Shown here piece after piece: positions 34,220-43,457 of a DNA stretch of 64,000 bases. Source of the stretch: Allofranklinella schreckenbergeri (GTDB taxonomy: Bacteria; Pseudomonadota; Gammaproteobacteria; Burkholderiales; Burkholderiaceae_C); assembly GCF_003703475.1 (NCBI RefSeq), contig NZ_RDQM01000003.1:157756-221755 (forward strand). The letters run 5' to 3'. Every line of letters starts with the position of its first letter. Position 1 is the stretch's first letter. The notes under the pieces are model-generated. The model was not told where the DNA came from and did not search any database. It worked only from the letters and a program-made list of their open reading frames with translations. The position numbers and the translations under genes are program-made.

Positions 34220-35440
34220 ATGACAAAGCACGAGCAAACAAGCCGCCGCCTCGGCGAGGAGGGCCGCAGCCAGCGCTGTGAGAGCGGGCCGCTGCCCAAT
34301 TCGCGCTTCAGTGCGCCGACCAGCTTGGCAGGGGAGCCGCTGGTAGCGCAAATACGCCTGTGGGCGCGGGAGCTGGGATTTTCCCAGATCGGCGTGGCGG
34401 GCGTGGACCTGCGCGATGCCGAAGCGGGCTTGCTGGCGTGGCTGGCGCAGGGCTTTCATGGCGAGATGGATTACATGGCCCGCCACGGCCTCAAGCGCGC
34501 GCGCCCGGCCGAGCTGGTGCCGGGGACGGTCAGCATCGTCACCGCGCGCATGGATTACCTGCCCCGCGATACCCCGCCCAACTGGGCCGAGCGCGAACGC
34601 GCGCGCCTGACGCAGCCGGGCGAGGCCATCGTCTCCGTCTATGCCCGTGGGCGCGATTACCACAAAGTGCTGCGCGCGCGTTTGCAAAAGCTGGCTGAGC
34701 GCATTCAGGCGCAGATCGGGCCGCTGGGGCATCGTGTGTTTACCGATTCGGCGCCCGTGCTCGAAGCCGAGCTGGCCAAGCGCAGCGGCCTGGGCTGGCG
34801 CGGCAAGCACAGCCTGCTGCTCTCGCGCGATGCGGGGTCGATGTTTTTTCTGGGGGAGATTTTTCTGGATGTGGCGCTGCCGCCCACGCCGCCTGTGACG
34901 GGGCATTGCGGCTCCTGCCACGCCTGCATGGCGGCCTGCCCCACGGATGCCATCGTCGCACCCGGCCACGTGGATGCGCGGCGTTGCATTTCCTACCTGA
35001 CCATCGAGCACCCCGGCCCCATTGCGGAGCATTTGCGCCCGCTGATCGGCCAACGCCTGTATGGCTGTGACGATTGCCAAACCGCCTGCCCCTGGAACAA
35101 GTTTGCCCAGCCCGCCACGCTGGCGGACTTTGACGCCCGGCCTGCGCTGACGCAGAGCGGGCTGCTCGATTTTTTGCGCTGGAGCGAGCAAGAGTTCCTC
35201 CAGCGCACCGAAGGCGGCCCCATTCGCCGCATTGGCTACGAGCGCTGGCAACGCAACCTGGCCGTGGTCAGTGGCAATGCGCTGCGCAGTGCAGAGCTGC
35301 CGCCCGCGTTGGCGCAGCAAGTGCGCCAGGCGCTGGCCCAGTGGCAAGCGGATGCGGCCACTTCAGCGCTGGTGCAAGAGCACATCGCCTGGGCGCTGGC
35401 GGCGCCTGAGCGTCTCATTTTACAAATCAATAGGAAATAA
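34220..35440 (+). CDS. queG: Epoxyqueuosine reductase
   Basis: Reduces epoxyqueuosine to queuosine in tRNA, using cobalamin and two [4Fe-4S] clusters. It is 406 residues. Visible are IGVAGVDLRDAEAGL, FTDSAPVLEAELAKRSGLGW and HSLLLSRDAGSMFFLGEI, then the two cluster motifs CGSCHACMAACP and CDDCQTACPWNKF. The start at ATG 34220 gives a long basic N-terminus; a later start is possible. The last seven residues (ILQINRK) and the stop are encoded by the left arm of repeat R10, so the repeat has been incorporated into the gene end. queF is also in this window. Confidence 0.95.
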   Translation: MTKHEQTSRRLGEEGRSQRCESGPLPNSRFSAPTSLAGEPLVAQIRLWARELGFSQIGVAGVDLRDAEAGLLAWLAQGFHGEMDYMARHGLKRARPAELVPGTVSIVTARMDYLPRDTPPNWAERERARLTQPGEAIVSVYARGRDYHKVLRARLQKLAERIQAQIGPLGHRVFTDSAPVLEAELAKRSGLGWRGKHSLLLSRDAGSMFFLGEIFLDVALPPTPPVTGHCGSCHACMAACPTDAIVAPGHVDARRCISYLTIEHPGPIAEHLRPLIGQRLYGCDDCQTACPWNKFAQPATLADFDARPALTQSGLLDFLRWSEQEFLQRTEGGPIRRIGYERWQRNLAVVSGNALRSAELPPALAQQVRQALAQWQADAATSALVQEHIAWALAAPERLILQINRK

Positions 35441-35494
35441 AAATAACTTGTTTTGGCATGTTATATATAAAATCAATTTTCTTTTGATTGGTAT
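35418..35494 (+). repeat. Dispersed palindromic repeat, copy R10
   Basis: Left arm TTTTACAAATCAATAGGAAA, core TTGTTTTGGCATGTTATA, right arm CAATTTTCTTTTGATTGGTA. The left arm overlaps the 3' end of queG and supplies its last codons and stop (TAA at 35438-35440). The right end is nine bases from the pbpC stop codon. Confidence 0.8.
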
Positions 35495-35502
35495 ATTGAA
35501 TT

Positions 35503-37950
35503 TCAGGGCTTGAGGCTGGCGCCGCGCACTTCAATGCGCACGCGGTCGATGACGCGCTGGCCGCTGGCGCTGCGCAGTTCGATGGTGTGGCGTCCGGGCG
35601 TGGGGGGCCAGTACCAGTGGCGATGGCCTGGCTGCAAGCCGCTGACGCGCTGGCCGTTAAGCCACCAACTGGGGGCGGGGTGGTTGCTGGCAATGCGCAG
35701 CATCTGGTTGGTGGGGGGGATGTCGGGATCCAGGGCGAGGATGGTGCCGTCGGCAGGCTCCAGGATGCGCGCGTCGGGCCGGGCCGGGGTTGGATCGCGC
35801 CCGCCAGCGCCAGTGCCCGAGGGCGCAGCCAGTGCGGGCGCCGGGGCGCGGCGCAGGGTGAATTGGGCTTGCTCGGTGCCGGGCAAAAACCATTCATCGC
35901 GTTCGGCTTCCAGCAAGAGCGCTGGGGAGGGGGCGGCGCTGAGGCGATCGTTCTCGCCGGTGTTTTCAGCCAGGTAGCGCACACGCAGACGCACCAGCTC
36001 TGGCGGCGGGGCGGGGCGCTGGCCGGGGCGCAGGCGGTGGGCGAAGGCGGCAATGCTGGCCCAGACGGGGGCCGCGCCCGCAATGCCGCTGACGTTGTGC
36101 ATGGGCGAGCCATCGGCGTTGCCGACCCACACGCCGATGGTGAAGTGCGGCGTGTAGCCAATGGCCCAGTTGTCGCGCATGTCTTGACTGGTGCCGGTTT
36201 TGACGGCGCTCCAAAAGCGTGTGGCCAGGGCGCTGTCGGTGCCGAAGGTGAGCAGCCGCGCGTGCCGGTCGGAGAGGATGTCGCCGACGATGTAGGCCAC
36301 GGGCGCATCGAGCACGCGGCGGCTGTCGGGCGATAGGGCGAGCGATAAGGTGGGCGATGTGACGGGCAGGGCCGCGTTGGCGCCTGGGTGGGTCGCTTGC
36401 GTTGTTGTGGGCAGAGGCTGCACCTGGGTGCGGATGGGGCTGTGCAGGCCGCCGTTGGCCAGGGTGCGGTAGGCGTTGGTCAGTTGCAGCAGGTTGGCGT
36501 CCACGCCGCCCAGGGCCAGGGCATAGCCGTAATAGCCTGCTGGCTCGGGCAGGTGCAACTCCAGCGCGCGCAGCAGTTGCGCAAAGGATTCGGGCGAGAC
36601 CATGCGCAGCGTGCGCACGGCGGGGATGTTGAGCGAGCTGCCCAGGGCCTGGCGCACGGAAACCCAGCCTTTGTAGCTTTGGTCGTAATTTTCGGGCGCG
36701 TACAGGCCGAAGGCGGTAGGGATGCGCGTGGGCGAATCCTCCAGCAGCGAGGCGGCGGTGAGGCGTTTTTGCGCAATGGCCTGGGCGTAGAGAAAGGGCT
36801 TGAGGGTGGAGCCGGGCTGGCGCAGGCCGAGCACGGCGTCCACCTCGGGCGAGCGGCTCAAGCCCGAGGTTCCGACCCAGGCCAGCACTTCGCCGCTGGC
36901 GTTGTCAAGCACGAGCGCGGCGCCGTCGTGCACGTTGTGTCGGGTCAGGGCTTGCACCTGCTGTTGCAGCACTTGGGCGGCGTGGCGTTGCAGGCGGCTA
37001 TCAAGGCTGCTGGGGATTTCGCGCACTGCATGTACTTCTCGTACTTCGCGCACGCGGGCCGCGTTGGCTGGTGGGGTGTGATCGTGGGTGGCCGTTGGCT
37101 GGGCAGGCTGTACCGGTTGCGGTTGTGCCGCCCCACGCATGACGTAGCGGGCGAAGTGCGGGGCGTCGCCGCTGGTGGCGCGTTGGGCGGGGCGGCTGAG
37201 CGCGGCTTCGGTGTAGAGCCGCAGGGCACGGCAATCTTGCCCCCAGGGCGATTGGGCCTGGGCGAGGATGAGGCAGGCGCGCTCGGCCACCCGGGTTGCG
37301 GGGGCATTGGGCGCGCGCAGCAGGGCTGCGGTAAGGGCGACTTCGCGCGCATCCAGCCCACTGGGGGCTTTGCCGAAGGTGTTGCGCGCCAGGCTGTCGA
37401 TGCCGATCAGCTCGCCGCGAAAGGGGGCGAGGTTGACGTAGGCCTCCAGGATTTCGGCCTTGCTCCAGTGCGCCTCCAAATCGCGCGCGCTCCAGAGCTG
37501 ACGCCATTTTTGCCGCCAGGTGCGCCCGCCTGTGCGGGCGCGCAGCTCGGCGTTGAGCAGGCCCGCCAGTTGCATGGTGATGGTGGAGGCGCCACGGGTG
37601 CGCTCGTTCCACAAGTTGCCCCAGGCGGCGGAGCCGACGGCGGCCCAATCCACACCGCTGTGTTCGTAAAAGCGCTTGTCCTCGGTGAGCAGGATGGCGT
37701 GCAGCAGGGCGGGGGAGATGTCCTCCAGGGCAGTCCAGTCGCCGCGCCGGGCTTGGAAGTCGGTGCGCACGCGCTGGATGCGCTGGCCTTGGCGATCGAG
37801 CAGCCAGGTTTCTGAACTGTGAAAGTCTGCGCGCACCTGGGCAAAGCTGGGCAGGGTGTGTGCGCAAGAGGCGCTTGGGGCGCTGCCCAGTACCGCGGCC
37901 ACCAGCGCCCCGGCAAGCAGGGCATGCGAGCGAGCGAGCGCCAGGGCCAT
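35503..37950 (-). CDS. pbpC: Penicillin-binding protein 1C
   Basis: A bifunctional peptidoglycan synthase of 815 residues. After an N-terminal signal or anchor comes the GT51 glycosyltransferase domain (about residues 55-220; EDKRFYEHSGVDW with catalytic Glu, and RGASTITMQLAGLL). The transpeptidase domain follows, with GSTLKPFLY (SxxK), SLNIP (SxN) and KTGTSQDM (KTG). The C-terminal PBP1C domain is present (RILEPADGTILALDPDIP). Usually pbpC pairs with an alpha-2-macroglobulin gene; none is seen in this window. It lies six bases after the pilS stop codon on the same strand, in the place where pilR would be expected. Confidence 0.94.
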   Translation of the reverse strand: MALALARSHALLAGALVAAVLGSAPSASCAHTLPSFAQVRADFHSSETWLLDRQGQRIQRVRTDFQARRGDWTALEDISPALLHAILLTEDKRFYEHSGVDWAAVGSAAWGNLWNERTRGASTITMQLAGLLNAELRARTGGRTWRQKWRQLWSARDLEAHWSKAEILEAYVNLAPFRGELIGIDSLARNTFGKAPSGLDAREVALTAALLRAPNAPATRVAERACLILAQAQSPWGQDCRALRLYTEAALSRPAQRATSGDAPHFARYVMRGAAQPQPVQPAQPTATHDHTPPANAARVREVREVHAVREIPSSLDSRLQRHAAQVLQQQVQALTRHNVHDGAALVLDNASGEVLAWVGTSGLSRSPEVDAVLGLRQPGSTLKPFLYAQAIAQKRLTAASLLEDSPTRIPTAFGLYAPENYDQSYKGWVSVRQALGSSLNIPAVRTLRMVSPESFAQLLRALELHLPEPAGYYGYALALGGVDANLLQLTNAYRTLANGGLHSPIRTQVQPLPTTTQATHPGANAALPVTSPTLSLALSPDSRRVLDAPVAYIVGDILSDRHARLLTFGTDSALATRFWSAVKTGTSQDMRDNWAIGYTPHFTIGVWVGNADGSPMHNVSGIAGAAPVWASIAAFAHRLRPGQRPAPPPELVRLRVRYLAENTGENDRLSAAPSPALLLEAERDEWFLPGTEQAQFTLRRAPAPALAAPSGTGAGGRDPTPARPDARILEPADGTILALDPDIPPTNQMLRIASNHPAPSWWLNGQRVSGLQPGHRHWYWPPTPGRHTIELRSASGQRVIDRVRIEVRGASLKP

Positions 37951-37955
37951 GGCTG

Positions 37956-39674
37956 TCAAATTACCAACTCGTCCAGCATGGGGGCTTGGCCGTGCCGGCT
38001 TTTGACGGGGCGCTTGAAAAGCACGGTGAAGGCGTTGCCCGCCAAAACGCCGCGCGCGGTAGCCAGCTCCATGCGCTGGTAGCCAATGGTGGCGCCGTGG
38101 CGCTCGCACAGCTCGCGGCAGAGAAACAGGCCCAGCCCCGAGGAGCGGCTTTCGGAGGAGAAAAACGGTTCAAAGAGGTGCTGTTCCACGCTTTTTTCCA
38201 GCGGCGCGCCATCGCTCCAGACGGTCAGCCGCGCCTGGCCATTGGCGCTTTGCTCGGTGAGTACCTGCAACGAGTCGTCGTGCGGCCCCATGTAGCGCAA
38301 GGCGTTGTCCAGCAAGTTGACGAGGATGCGGCGCAGGTGGTCGCGATCGAACGCGACGATGGCCTCTGGCGCGCCCAACTGCATTTGCACCAGTCGCACG
38401 GCAGGCTCTTGCGCTTGCCAGTCGCGCACGCATTCGCTGCTCCACTCGTCCAGCGCCAGGGCTTCATGGCGGGCATCGTCATCGGTTTGGCGCTGCACGC
38501 GGGCCACGTCGAGGATGTCTTCGGCAATGCGGCGCAGGCGCTCGGCGTTTTGGCGGATCATCTCCGTCAGGCGCTGGGTGGCGGCGTCTTGCGAATCTTC
38601 CGCCAGCAAGGTGTTGGCCTGGATGATGGCGGTGAGCGGGTTGCGGATTTCGTGCGCCACGGCAGCCGACATGCGGCCCATGGAGGCGAGTTTCTCCGTG
38701 CGCACTTGCGCTTCGGCCTTGCGCAAATCGTGCAGGAAAACGACGCAGTGCACCTGGCGGTCGTCCAGGCGGCGGCGCGATTGGGGGCCTTGCGTGATCC
38801 ACGAGCGCGCGTGCACGCCCACGGGGCTGCAACCGGGCTTGAGCAAGGTGAGATCGGCCACTTGCGGGGTGCCGCGGCGGATGGTGATTTTGGCCATGGC
38901 CACCAATGGGTGCCAGGCCGGGTCCTGCTGCAAATCCAGCGGTAGCGGGACATTGGCGGGCAGGCCCAGAATATCCAGGGCGGCGGGGTTGGCGGAGTGC
39001 ACGACCATGTTGGCGTCCACGACAAGCACGCCATCTTCCAAATGCGAGATGACCAGGGCGTTCACCTGGCTTTGCAGCAAGGCAGCTTCGCGGCTTTTGC
39101 GGTTTTCCTGCTCTTCGCCCAGCAGGCGCGAGGCCATTTCATGCACCAGCAGCCCCAAGACCAAAAAACCCATGCCGCTGAGCAGCGATTGCAAAACTTC
39201 GGGCGGGCGGATGTCGCTGGTGGCAGGCGAGAGCGTGACCCAGGCCAGCGCAGCGATCACGCCCAGCACAGTGCCGATGAGCACGGTGAAATTGCCCAAG
39301 GCTGCGGCCATCAGCACCGGCAGCCCAAACAGCGGAATCAAACTGAAGCCACTGGTGTGCCAGTTCAGCAGCAGCGCGCACACGCCAATATCTACCGCCA
39401 GTGTGAACACCCAGTGCAAGGCAGGCTTGCGTCGAGGCTGCTGGCGCCCCCACAGCCAGCGGATGAGGGCCGTTTGCAGCATGTAGCCCAGCGCCAGCCA
39501 CAGCACGCGCGAGGGCACGGCGCCTGTGAGAAGCCGCTCGGTGCTGAGCAAAAACAGCAGCGCAAAGGCCAGCATGAGCCGGCCCATGAGAAAGCCCCGC
39601 CAGAGGCGCTGAAACGGCCCCGGTGCGGCTTCAATGGAGCGCGACAAGCCCCAGGCGGTGCGCCAGAAACTCAT
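37956..39674 (-). CDS. pilS: Sensor histidine kinase, PilS type
   Basis: A 572-residue membrane sensor kinase. About six N-terminal hydrophobic helices (to residue ~185) are followed by a PAS-like domain (about 210-310), and then by the kinase core: H-box MSAAVAHEIRNPLTAI (about residue 355), N-box ILVNLLDNALRYM and G-boxes SSGLGLFLCRELCERHG. PilS controls type IV pilin expression through PilR. Its ATG overlaps the PP0621-family gene by four bases. No pilR-like gene follows; pbpC takes its place. Either the partner lies outside the window or this kinase is used differently. Confidence 0.88.
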   Translation of the reverse strand: MSFWRTAWGLSRSIEAAPGPFQRLWRGFLMGRLMLAFALLFLLSTERLLTGAVPSRVLWLALGYMLQTALIRWLWGRQQPRRKPALHWVFTLAVDIGVCALLLNWHTSGFSLIPLFGLPVLMAAALGNFTVLIGTVLGVIAALAWVTLSPATSDIRPPEVLQSLLSGMGFLVLGLLVHEMASRLLGEEQENRKSREAALLQSQVNALVISHLEDGVLVVDANMVVHSANPAALDILGLPANVPLPLDLQQDPAWHPLVAMAKITIRRGTPQVADLTLLKPGCSPVGVHARSWITQGPQSRRRLDDRQVHCVVFLHDLRKAEAQVRTEKLASMGRMSAAVAHEIRNPLTAIIQANTLLAEDSQDAATQRLTEMIRQNAERLRRIAEDILDVARVQRQTDDDARHEALALDEWSSECVRDWQAQEPAVRLVQMQLGAPEAIVAFDRDHLRRILVNLLDNALRYMGPHDDSLQVLTEQSANGQARLTVWSDGAPLEKSVEQHLFEPFFSSESRSSGLGLFLCRELCERHGATIGYQRMELATARGVLAGNAFTVLFKRPVKSRHGQAPMLDELVI

Positions 39675-39910
39675 GATGCGTCAGGCGGGTGTGCACCGTG
39701 GCGATGCGTGTGGCAAAGGTGGCCAGTGGGGCTGCGGATGGCCAGCCGAGCATCCATCAACACGCCGCACACTTCACAAGGCACCATGGCAATCGGTTGC
39801 GGGGCAGCGCCCGCGCGGACAGTGGGGGGCGCCATGCGGGCGGTGCGGCGTTGCGACCAGCGCCAGACGAGCACGCCAACAACCAGGGCAAGAATGAGCC
39901 ACTTGCTCAT
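39671..39910 (-). CDS. PP0621 family protein
   Basis: A 79-residue protein with one N-terminal hydrophobic helix (LILALVVGVLVW), a short basic linker, and a C-terminal Cys/His motif (CEVCG ... CHTHRHG) that may bind metal. The family is small and of unknown function, and its genes are commonly found between ypjD and pilS, exactly as here. It overlaps both neighbours by four bases (ATGA at each end), so the three genes are translated together. Confidence 0.88.
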   Translation of the reverse strand: MSKWLILALVVGVLVWRWSQRRTARMAPPTVRAGAAPQPIAMVPCEVCGVLMDARLAIRSPTGHLCHTHRHGAHPPDAS

Positions 39911-40713
39911 GCCAATATCACCTCCATGACAAAACGCGAGCCGACGTAGGCCAGCAGCAGCAAAATTGCCCCCGCATTGAGAATGCGCACGGCCTTTTTG
40001 CCGCGCAGCCCCATGCGCCAGCGCGCCAGCAACAAAGCGGCAAAGGTCATCCACGCCAGCGTTGAGAACACCTCTTTGTGCCGCCAGGCCCAGGCTTGGC
40101 CATAGACCGTATCGCGGAACAACAGCCCGGCAATGAGCGTGGCGGTGAGCAACACAAAGCCCGCTTGGGCGAAACGGAAAGTCAGCCGCTCCAAAGCCAG
40201 CAGGGGCAAGTCATCACCAGCATCCAGCGCAGAGGCGCTGCGCATGCGCTTTTCTGCGCGCCGCATCAGCCAGCCGTGGAAGACGGCGGCAGCAAACAAG
40301 CCGTAGGAGGAAATGCCCAGCGCCATGTGCGTAGCCATCCAAAGGCTATGGCGATCGGGCAGGGGCGGGCCAGGGTAGAGCGCGCCCAGCAACGCCGAGG
40401 CGGCCGCTACAGCCAACAGCCAGCGTTGCGGCGGCAAGCGCGGCAGCACTTGGTATTCGATGGCGTAAACGGTGAAAGCCAGCCAGCCGGTGATGGAAAG
40501 CGCCGGGCCAAAGCCAAACGTGGGCACGGCCAAAAGCAGGCCGCAAGCAATGCTCGCAAGATGCAAACACCACGCCGCCAGCAGCAGCAGGCGCGGCGGA
40601 TGGCTTTGATGGGCGCGGGGCCACACCATCGCTGCACCATAGGCCAGCGCAGCCAGCGCTGCCCAGGGCAGCAACCAAGCGCTGGGGCCAAGGGAAGCGG
40701 CAGGGCTGAGCAT
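39907..40713 (-). CDS. Inner-membrane cytochrome c assembly-like protein (YpjD/CcsA family)
   Basis: A 268-residue protein with eight predicted membrane helices and the CcsA-type region (PDRHSLWMATHMALGISSYGLFAAA, then DTVYGQAWAWRHKEVFSTLAW). Two conserved histidines are in HMALG and RHKE. CcsA relatives handle heme in cytochrome c maturation; the YpjD branch has been linked to other membrane functions, so the exact role is not known. It is the first gene of the ypjD-PP0621-pilS operon, with 4-base overlaps. Confidence 0.9.
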   Translation of the reverse strand: MLSPAASLGPSAWLLPWAALAALAYGAAMVWPRAHQSHPPRLLLLAAWCLHLASIACGLLLAVPTFGFGPALSITGWLAFTVYAIEYQVLPRLPPQRWLLAVAAASALLGALYPGPPLPDRHSLWMATHMALGISSYGLFAAAVFHGWLMRRAEKRMRSASALDAGDDLPLLALERLTFRFAQAGFVLLTATLIAGLLFRDTVYGQAWAWRHKEVFSTLAWMTFAALLLARWRMGLRGKKAVRILNAGAILLLLAYVGSRFVMEVILA

Positions 40714-40745
40714 GGTGGTGTTCTCTCAGGCGTGGAGGGGGGGCT

Positions 40746-41420
40746 TCAGGGGCGCTGGCGCAGGCGCTCAAGCACGCGCCGGTCGACCTCCAGCCGTTCT
40801 TGCTCGCTCATTTGCTCATAAGCCTGCTCACTGACGCCCAATTGCTGGCGCTGCTCACGCACCAGCGTTTGAAACGTGTGGTTAGACCACAGGCTGGCGC
40901 CCATGACGCCCGTGAGCAAGGCCAGCAGCAACAAGGCTTTGGGCCGCCCTATGCCATGCACCTCCAGACTGGCAACGTAGAGCAGATAAATGCTCCAACT
41001 GGCGTTCACGATCAGGCTGAGATCGGGCAGGGGTGTGAGCAAGGCAGTCAAGGGCACGACCGCCATGGTCGCGGCGACGCAGCGAAAGGCCGTGGCATAG
41101 CTCTGTTGTGAGCCCAGCAGCTTCCACAGCAGCATCAAAATCAAAGCAACGAATAAGGCCCCCCCGCAGACCAGCCCCGGCACGATCAGCAAACTGCCCA
41201 ATGCGGGAAGCTGCCCCGTCAGGGGCCAGGAAATCAGGGCAAAGACGATGGCACCCGCCAGGCTCAGCACGGCGGTGAAAACCATAGGCTCAACAAGCGG
41301 CCCGCCCCGGGGCATGGTGCGGAAATATTCCGCCGGGCGCACGATGACGTACAGCGCCAGCCGGGCAATGCGTTGAAGGTCGAAAGGGGAGTGAGACGGT
41401 GGCTGCATAGGAGGGCGCAT
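40746..41420 (-). CDS. Yip1 domain membrane protein
   Basis: A 224-residue membrane protein (from the ATG at 41420; a second ATG at 41408 would remove four residues). The N-terminal LQRIARLALYVIVRPAEYFR and RGGPLVEPMVFTAVLSLAGA are typical of the bacterial Yip1 family. There are five hydrophobic segments, and the C-terminal 45 residues are charged and helical. No function is established for bacterial members. The gene stops 32 bases upstream of the ypjD start and is on the same strand, so it may lead the operon. Confidence 0.82.
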   Translation of the reverse strand: MRPPMQPPSHSPFDLQRIARLALYVIVRPAEYFRTMPRGGPLVEPMVFTAVLSLAGAIVFALISWPLTGQLPALGSLLIVPGLVCGGALFVALILMLLWKLLGSQQSYATAFRCVAATMAVVPLTALLTPLPDLSLIVNASWSIYLLYVASLEVHGIGRPKALLLLALLTGVMGASLWSNHTFQTLVREQRQQLGVSEQAYEQMSEQERLEVDRRVLERLRQRP

Positions 41421-41529
41421 TGTGCCAGCGCTGGGGGCGGCTGGCGGGGGAGAATCTGTCCTTGAAATCCTCGTGCAGCGCCATTCTTGAGGGCAGTCTT
41501 GCGAGACAAGCGGGCGCAAGCCCTCTATT

Positions 41530-42153
41530 TCAAGCGCCATCCCAGGCGCGCACAAAAGCTTCGGGCTCCACACGGCGCAGCGGGGAGGAGGGGGGCTGCG
41601 CTGCCGTGCCGAAATTGAGTATGCCGACCATCCGATCTTGCGCCTCAAAGCCCATCACGCTGCGCAGCAGCGCATCCAGCGGCGCGGGCGCGGTGGACCA
41701 AAACCCTTGAAAGCCCAGGCAATGCGCGGCGTTGAGCATATTCATAACCGCCGCGCCGCAGGAGAGGAACTGCTCGAACTCCGGCACCTTGGGATGCTCG
41801 GCCACGCGGATGGCCAGTACCATCACCACCGGCGCGGTTGTCAATTTGCGTGCGAACTTGCTGCGCATCTCTTGCACCTCGGGAGACTGCGCATCGGGGT
41901 GCGCCATAACCCGCTCCAGCAACACTTCGCGCTGCGCGCCGCGCACATATTGAAAGCGCCACGGATACAAGCCAGCGTGATCGGGCGCACAAGCGCCCAG
42001 CGCGAAAATCTGTGCCAGCGCCGCATCGTCCGGCCCCGGCTCTTGCAGCGGCCAGCGCGAGCGGCGCGTGGTCAGGTATTGCAGCGCCTGCTGGCGCATC
42101 GGCTCATCAGGCCAAGCGGCCGGTGCGGCTGTATCGGTGGTGGCTTGAGTCAA
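41530..42153 (-). CDS. Nitroreductase family protein (YdjA-like)
   Basis: A 207-residue flavoprotein of the nitroreductase superfamily, single-domain, probably FMN-binding. The FMN-phosphate region RRSRWPLQEPGPDDAALAQI, the helix ACAPDHAGLYPWRFQYV, the DAQSPEVQEMRSKFARKLT segment and the conserved GAAVMNMLNAAHCLGFQGFWST are visible; they resemble YdjA-like proteins. The physiological substrate is unknown. It is divergent from prmC across a 383-base spacer. Confidence 0.87.
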   Translation of the reverse strand: MTQATTDTAAPAAWPDEPMRQQALQYLTTRRSRWPLQEPGPDDAALAQIFALGACAPDHAGLYPWRFQYVRGAQREVLLERVMAHPDAQSPEVQEMRSKFARKLTTAPVVMVLAIRVAEHPKVPEFEQFLSCGAAVMNMLNAAHCLGFQGFWSTAPAPLDALLRSVMGFEAQDRMVGILNFGTAAQPPSSPLRRVEPEAFVRAWDGA

Positions 42154-42536
42154 TGAAACCCCCTTTGAAAAAAATGGCTGAAGCTGTGCTGCACAAACCG
42201 CAGCGCACCTGCTTCAGGCAAAAAGCGCGCGGAAAAAGCGCAAAAGCGCCGGATTATCAATGCAAAAGCCCGGAAAATTGGCTGTCGATCCCACCCCTTT
42301 CAACCGGCGCGCAGCCGCCTTTGCGGCCCTCGTTGTGCAGCGATTGCGATGCCCGACCGAGGGCTTGTTGAGATTCAGTATTGCGGCGTTGTTTTCGGTC
42401 AAAACTGTGCATCTGCGGCGTTGAAAACGCTTGCAAGCTGTTCGCGCCTTGTGCGCGTTTTCGCCTTGCATCTGCGGCTTTTGTCTCGAAAAACCGTTTC
42501 GCAAACCCAATTTCAACAACCCCGAGTGTGAATGCC
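42154..42536. other. 383-base spacer with short internal repeats
   Basis: No supportable gene. The right part is repetitive: GCATCTGCGGC occurs at 42409-42419 and 42468-42478, and TGCGGCGTTG at 42382 and 42413, with inverted pieces such as TTGAAAACGC / GCGTTTTCG nearby. An open frame (42381 on) runs in frame into prmC but lacks a ribosome site. The promoters of the nitroreductase gene and prmC must lie here. Confidence 0.6.
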
Positions 42537-43415
42537 ATGCCTGTAGCCCTCCCCACGATTGCCGCTGCTTTGCGCGATGCCGCCCAGCGGGGCCTGGCGC
42601 GCATTGACGCGCAACTGCTGTTGTTGCATGCGCTTGGACAAGCCCAGCGCAGCCGCGCCTGGCTTATTGCCCACGATGAGCAACCCCTCACTCCTGCACA
42701 GCAAACCGCCTTTGCCCACCTGCTGGCCCAGCGCCAGCAGGGTGTGCCGGTGGCCTACTTAACCGGGCGCAAAGGCTTTTTCGGCCTGGAGTTGAGCATC
42801 ACCCCCGACGTGCTCGACCCCCGCCCTGATACGGAAACCCTGGTGGAGTGGGCACTGCAAACATTGGCCCCGCGCACCAACCCGCGCGTGTGGGACTTGG
42901 GCACAGGCAGCGGCGCCATTGCCCTGGCCATCAAAAGCCAGCGGCCTGATGCCCAGGTTTGGGCCAGCGATCAAAGCGCCAGCGCCCTGGCCGTGGCCCG
43001 CCAAAACGGCCAGGCCTTGGGGCTGCAAGTGCATTGGCTGCAAGGCAGTTGGTTCGATGCAGCGGCCGATAACGGGCCATCACCCGTGCAGTCCCCGCTC
43101 TTGCCCGGCGCAGGCCAATGGGATGTGCTGGTTTCCAACCCGCCCTATATCGCCGCAGCGGATCCCCATCTGCCCGCTCTGGAGCATGAGCCTCGGCAAG
43201 CCCTGGTCAGCGGTGCCGATGGTTTGGCCGATATCCGTGCAATCGCCCAGGCTGCCCCCACTTGGCTGGCCCCGGGGGGATGGTTGCTACTGGAACACGG
43301 CTGGGATCAGGCCAGCGCCGTAGCCGCCATCCTGGCCCAGGCGGGCCTGCGCCACATTAGCCACCGCTGCGATTTGGCCGGGCATACGCGTTGCACGGGC
43401 GGGATGCGGGAGTGA
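42537..43415 (+). CDS. prmC: Release factor glutamine methyltransferase
   Basis: Methylates the GGQ Gln of release factors 1 and 2. It is a 292-residue SAM-dependent methyltransferase: N-terminal helical domain, then SAM motif VWDLGTGSGAIALAI, and the catalytic NPPYIAAADPHL (NPPY) motif, with GADGLADIRAIAQ and LLEHGWDQASAV near the end. I start at the ATG at 42537; the frame is open for 52 more codons upstream, but that part looks like spacer. prmC often follows prfA; here a nitroreductase gene is upstream on the other strand. Confidence 0.94.
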   Translation: MPVALPTIAAALRDAAQRGLARIDAQLLLLHALGQAQRSRAWLIAHDEQPLTPAQQTAFAHLLAQRQQGVPVAYLTGRKGFFGLELSITPDVLDPRPDTETLVEWALQTLAPRTNPRVWDLGTGSGAIALAIKSQRPDAQVWASDQSASALAVARQNGQALGLQVHWLQGSWFDAAADNGPSPVQSPLLPGAGQWDVLVSNPPYIAAADPHLPALEHEPRQALVSGADGLADIRAIAQAAPTWLAPGGWLLLEHGWDQASAVAAILAQAGLRHISHRCDLAGHTRCTGGMRE

Positions 43416-43457
43416 GTGGACTTGCGGGCCTGGCGTAGCCCGGTGCCCAAGAAGCGC

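Noticed and set aside
42381..42536. 52-codon N-terminal extension of PrmC
   Set aside because: Sequence is repetitive, lacks a ribosome site and has no match to the PrmC N-terminus.
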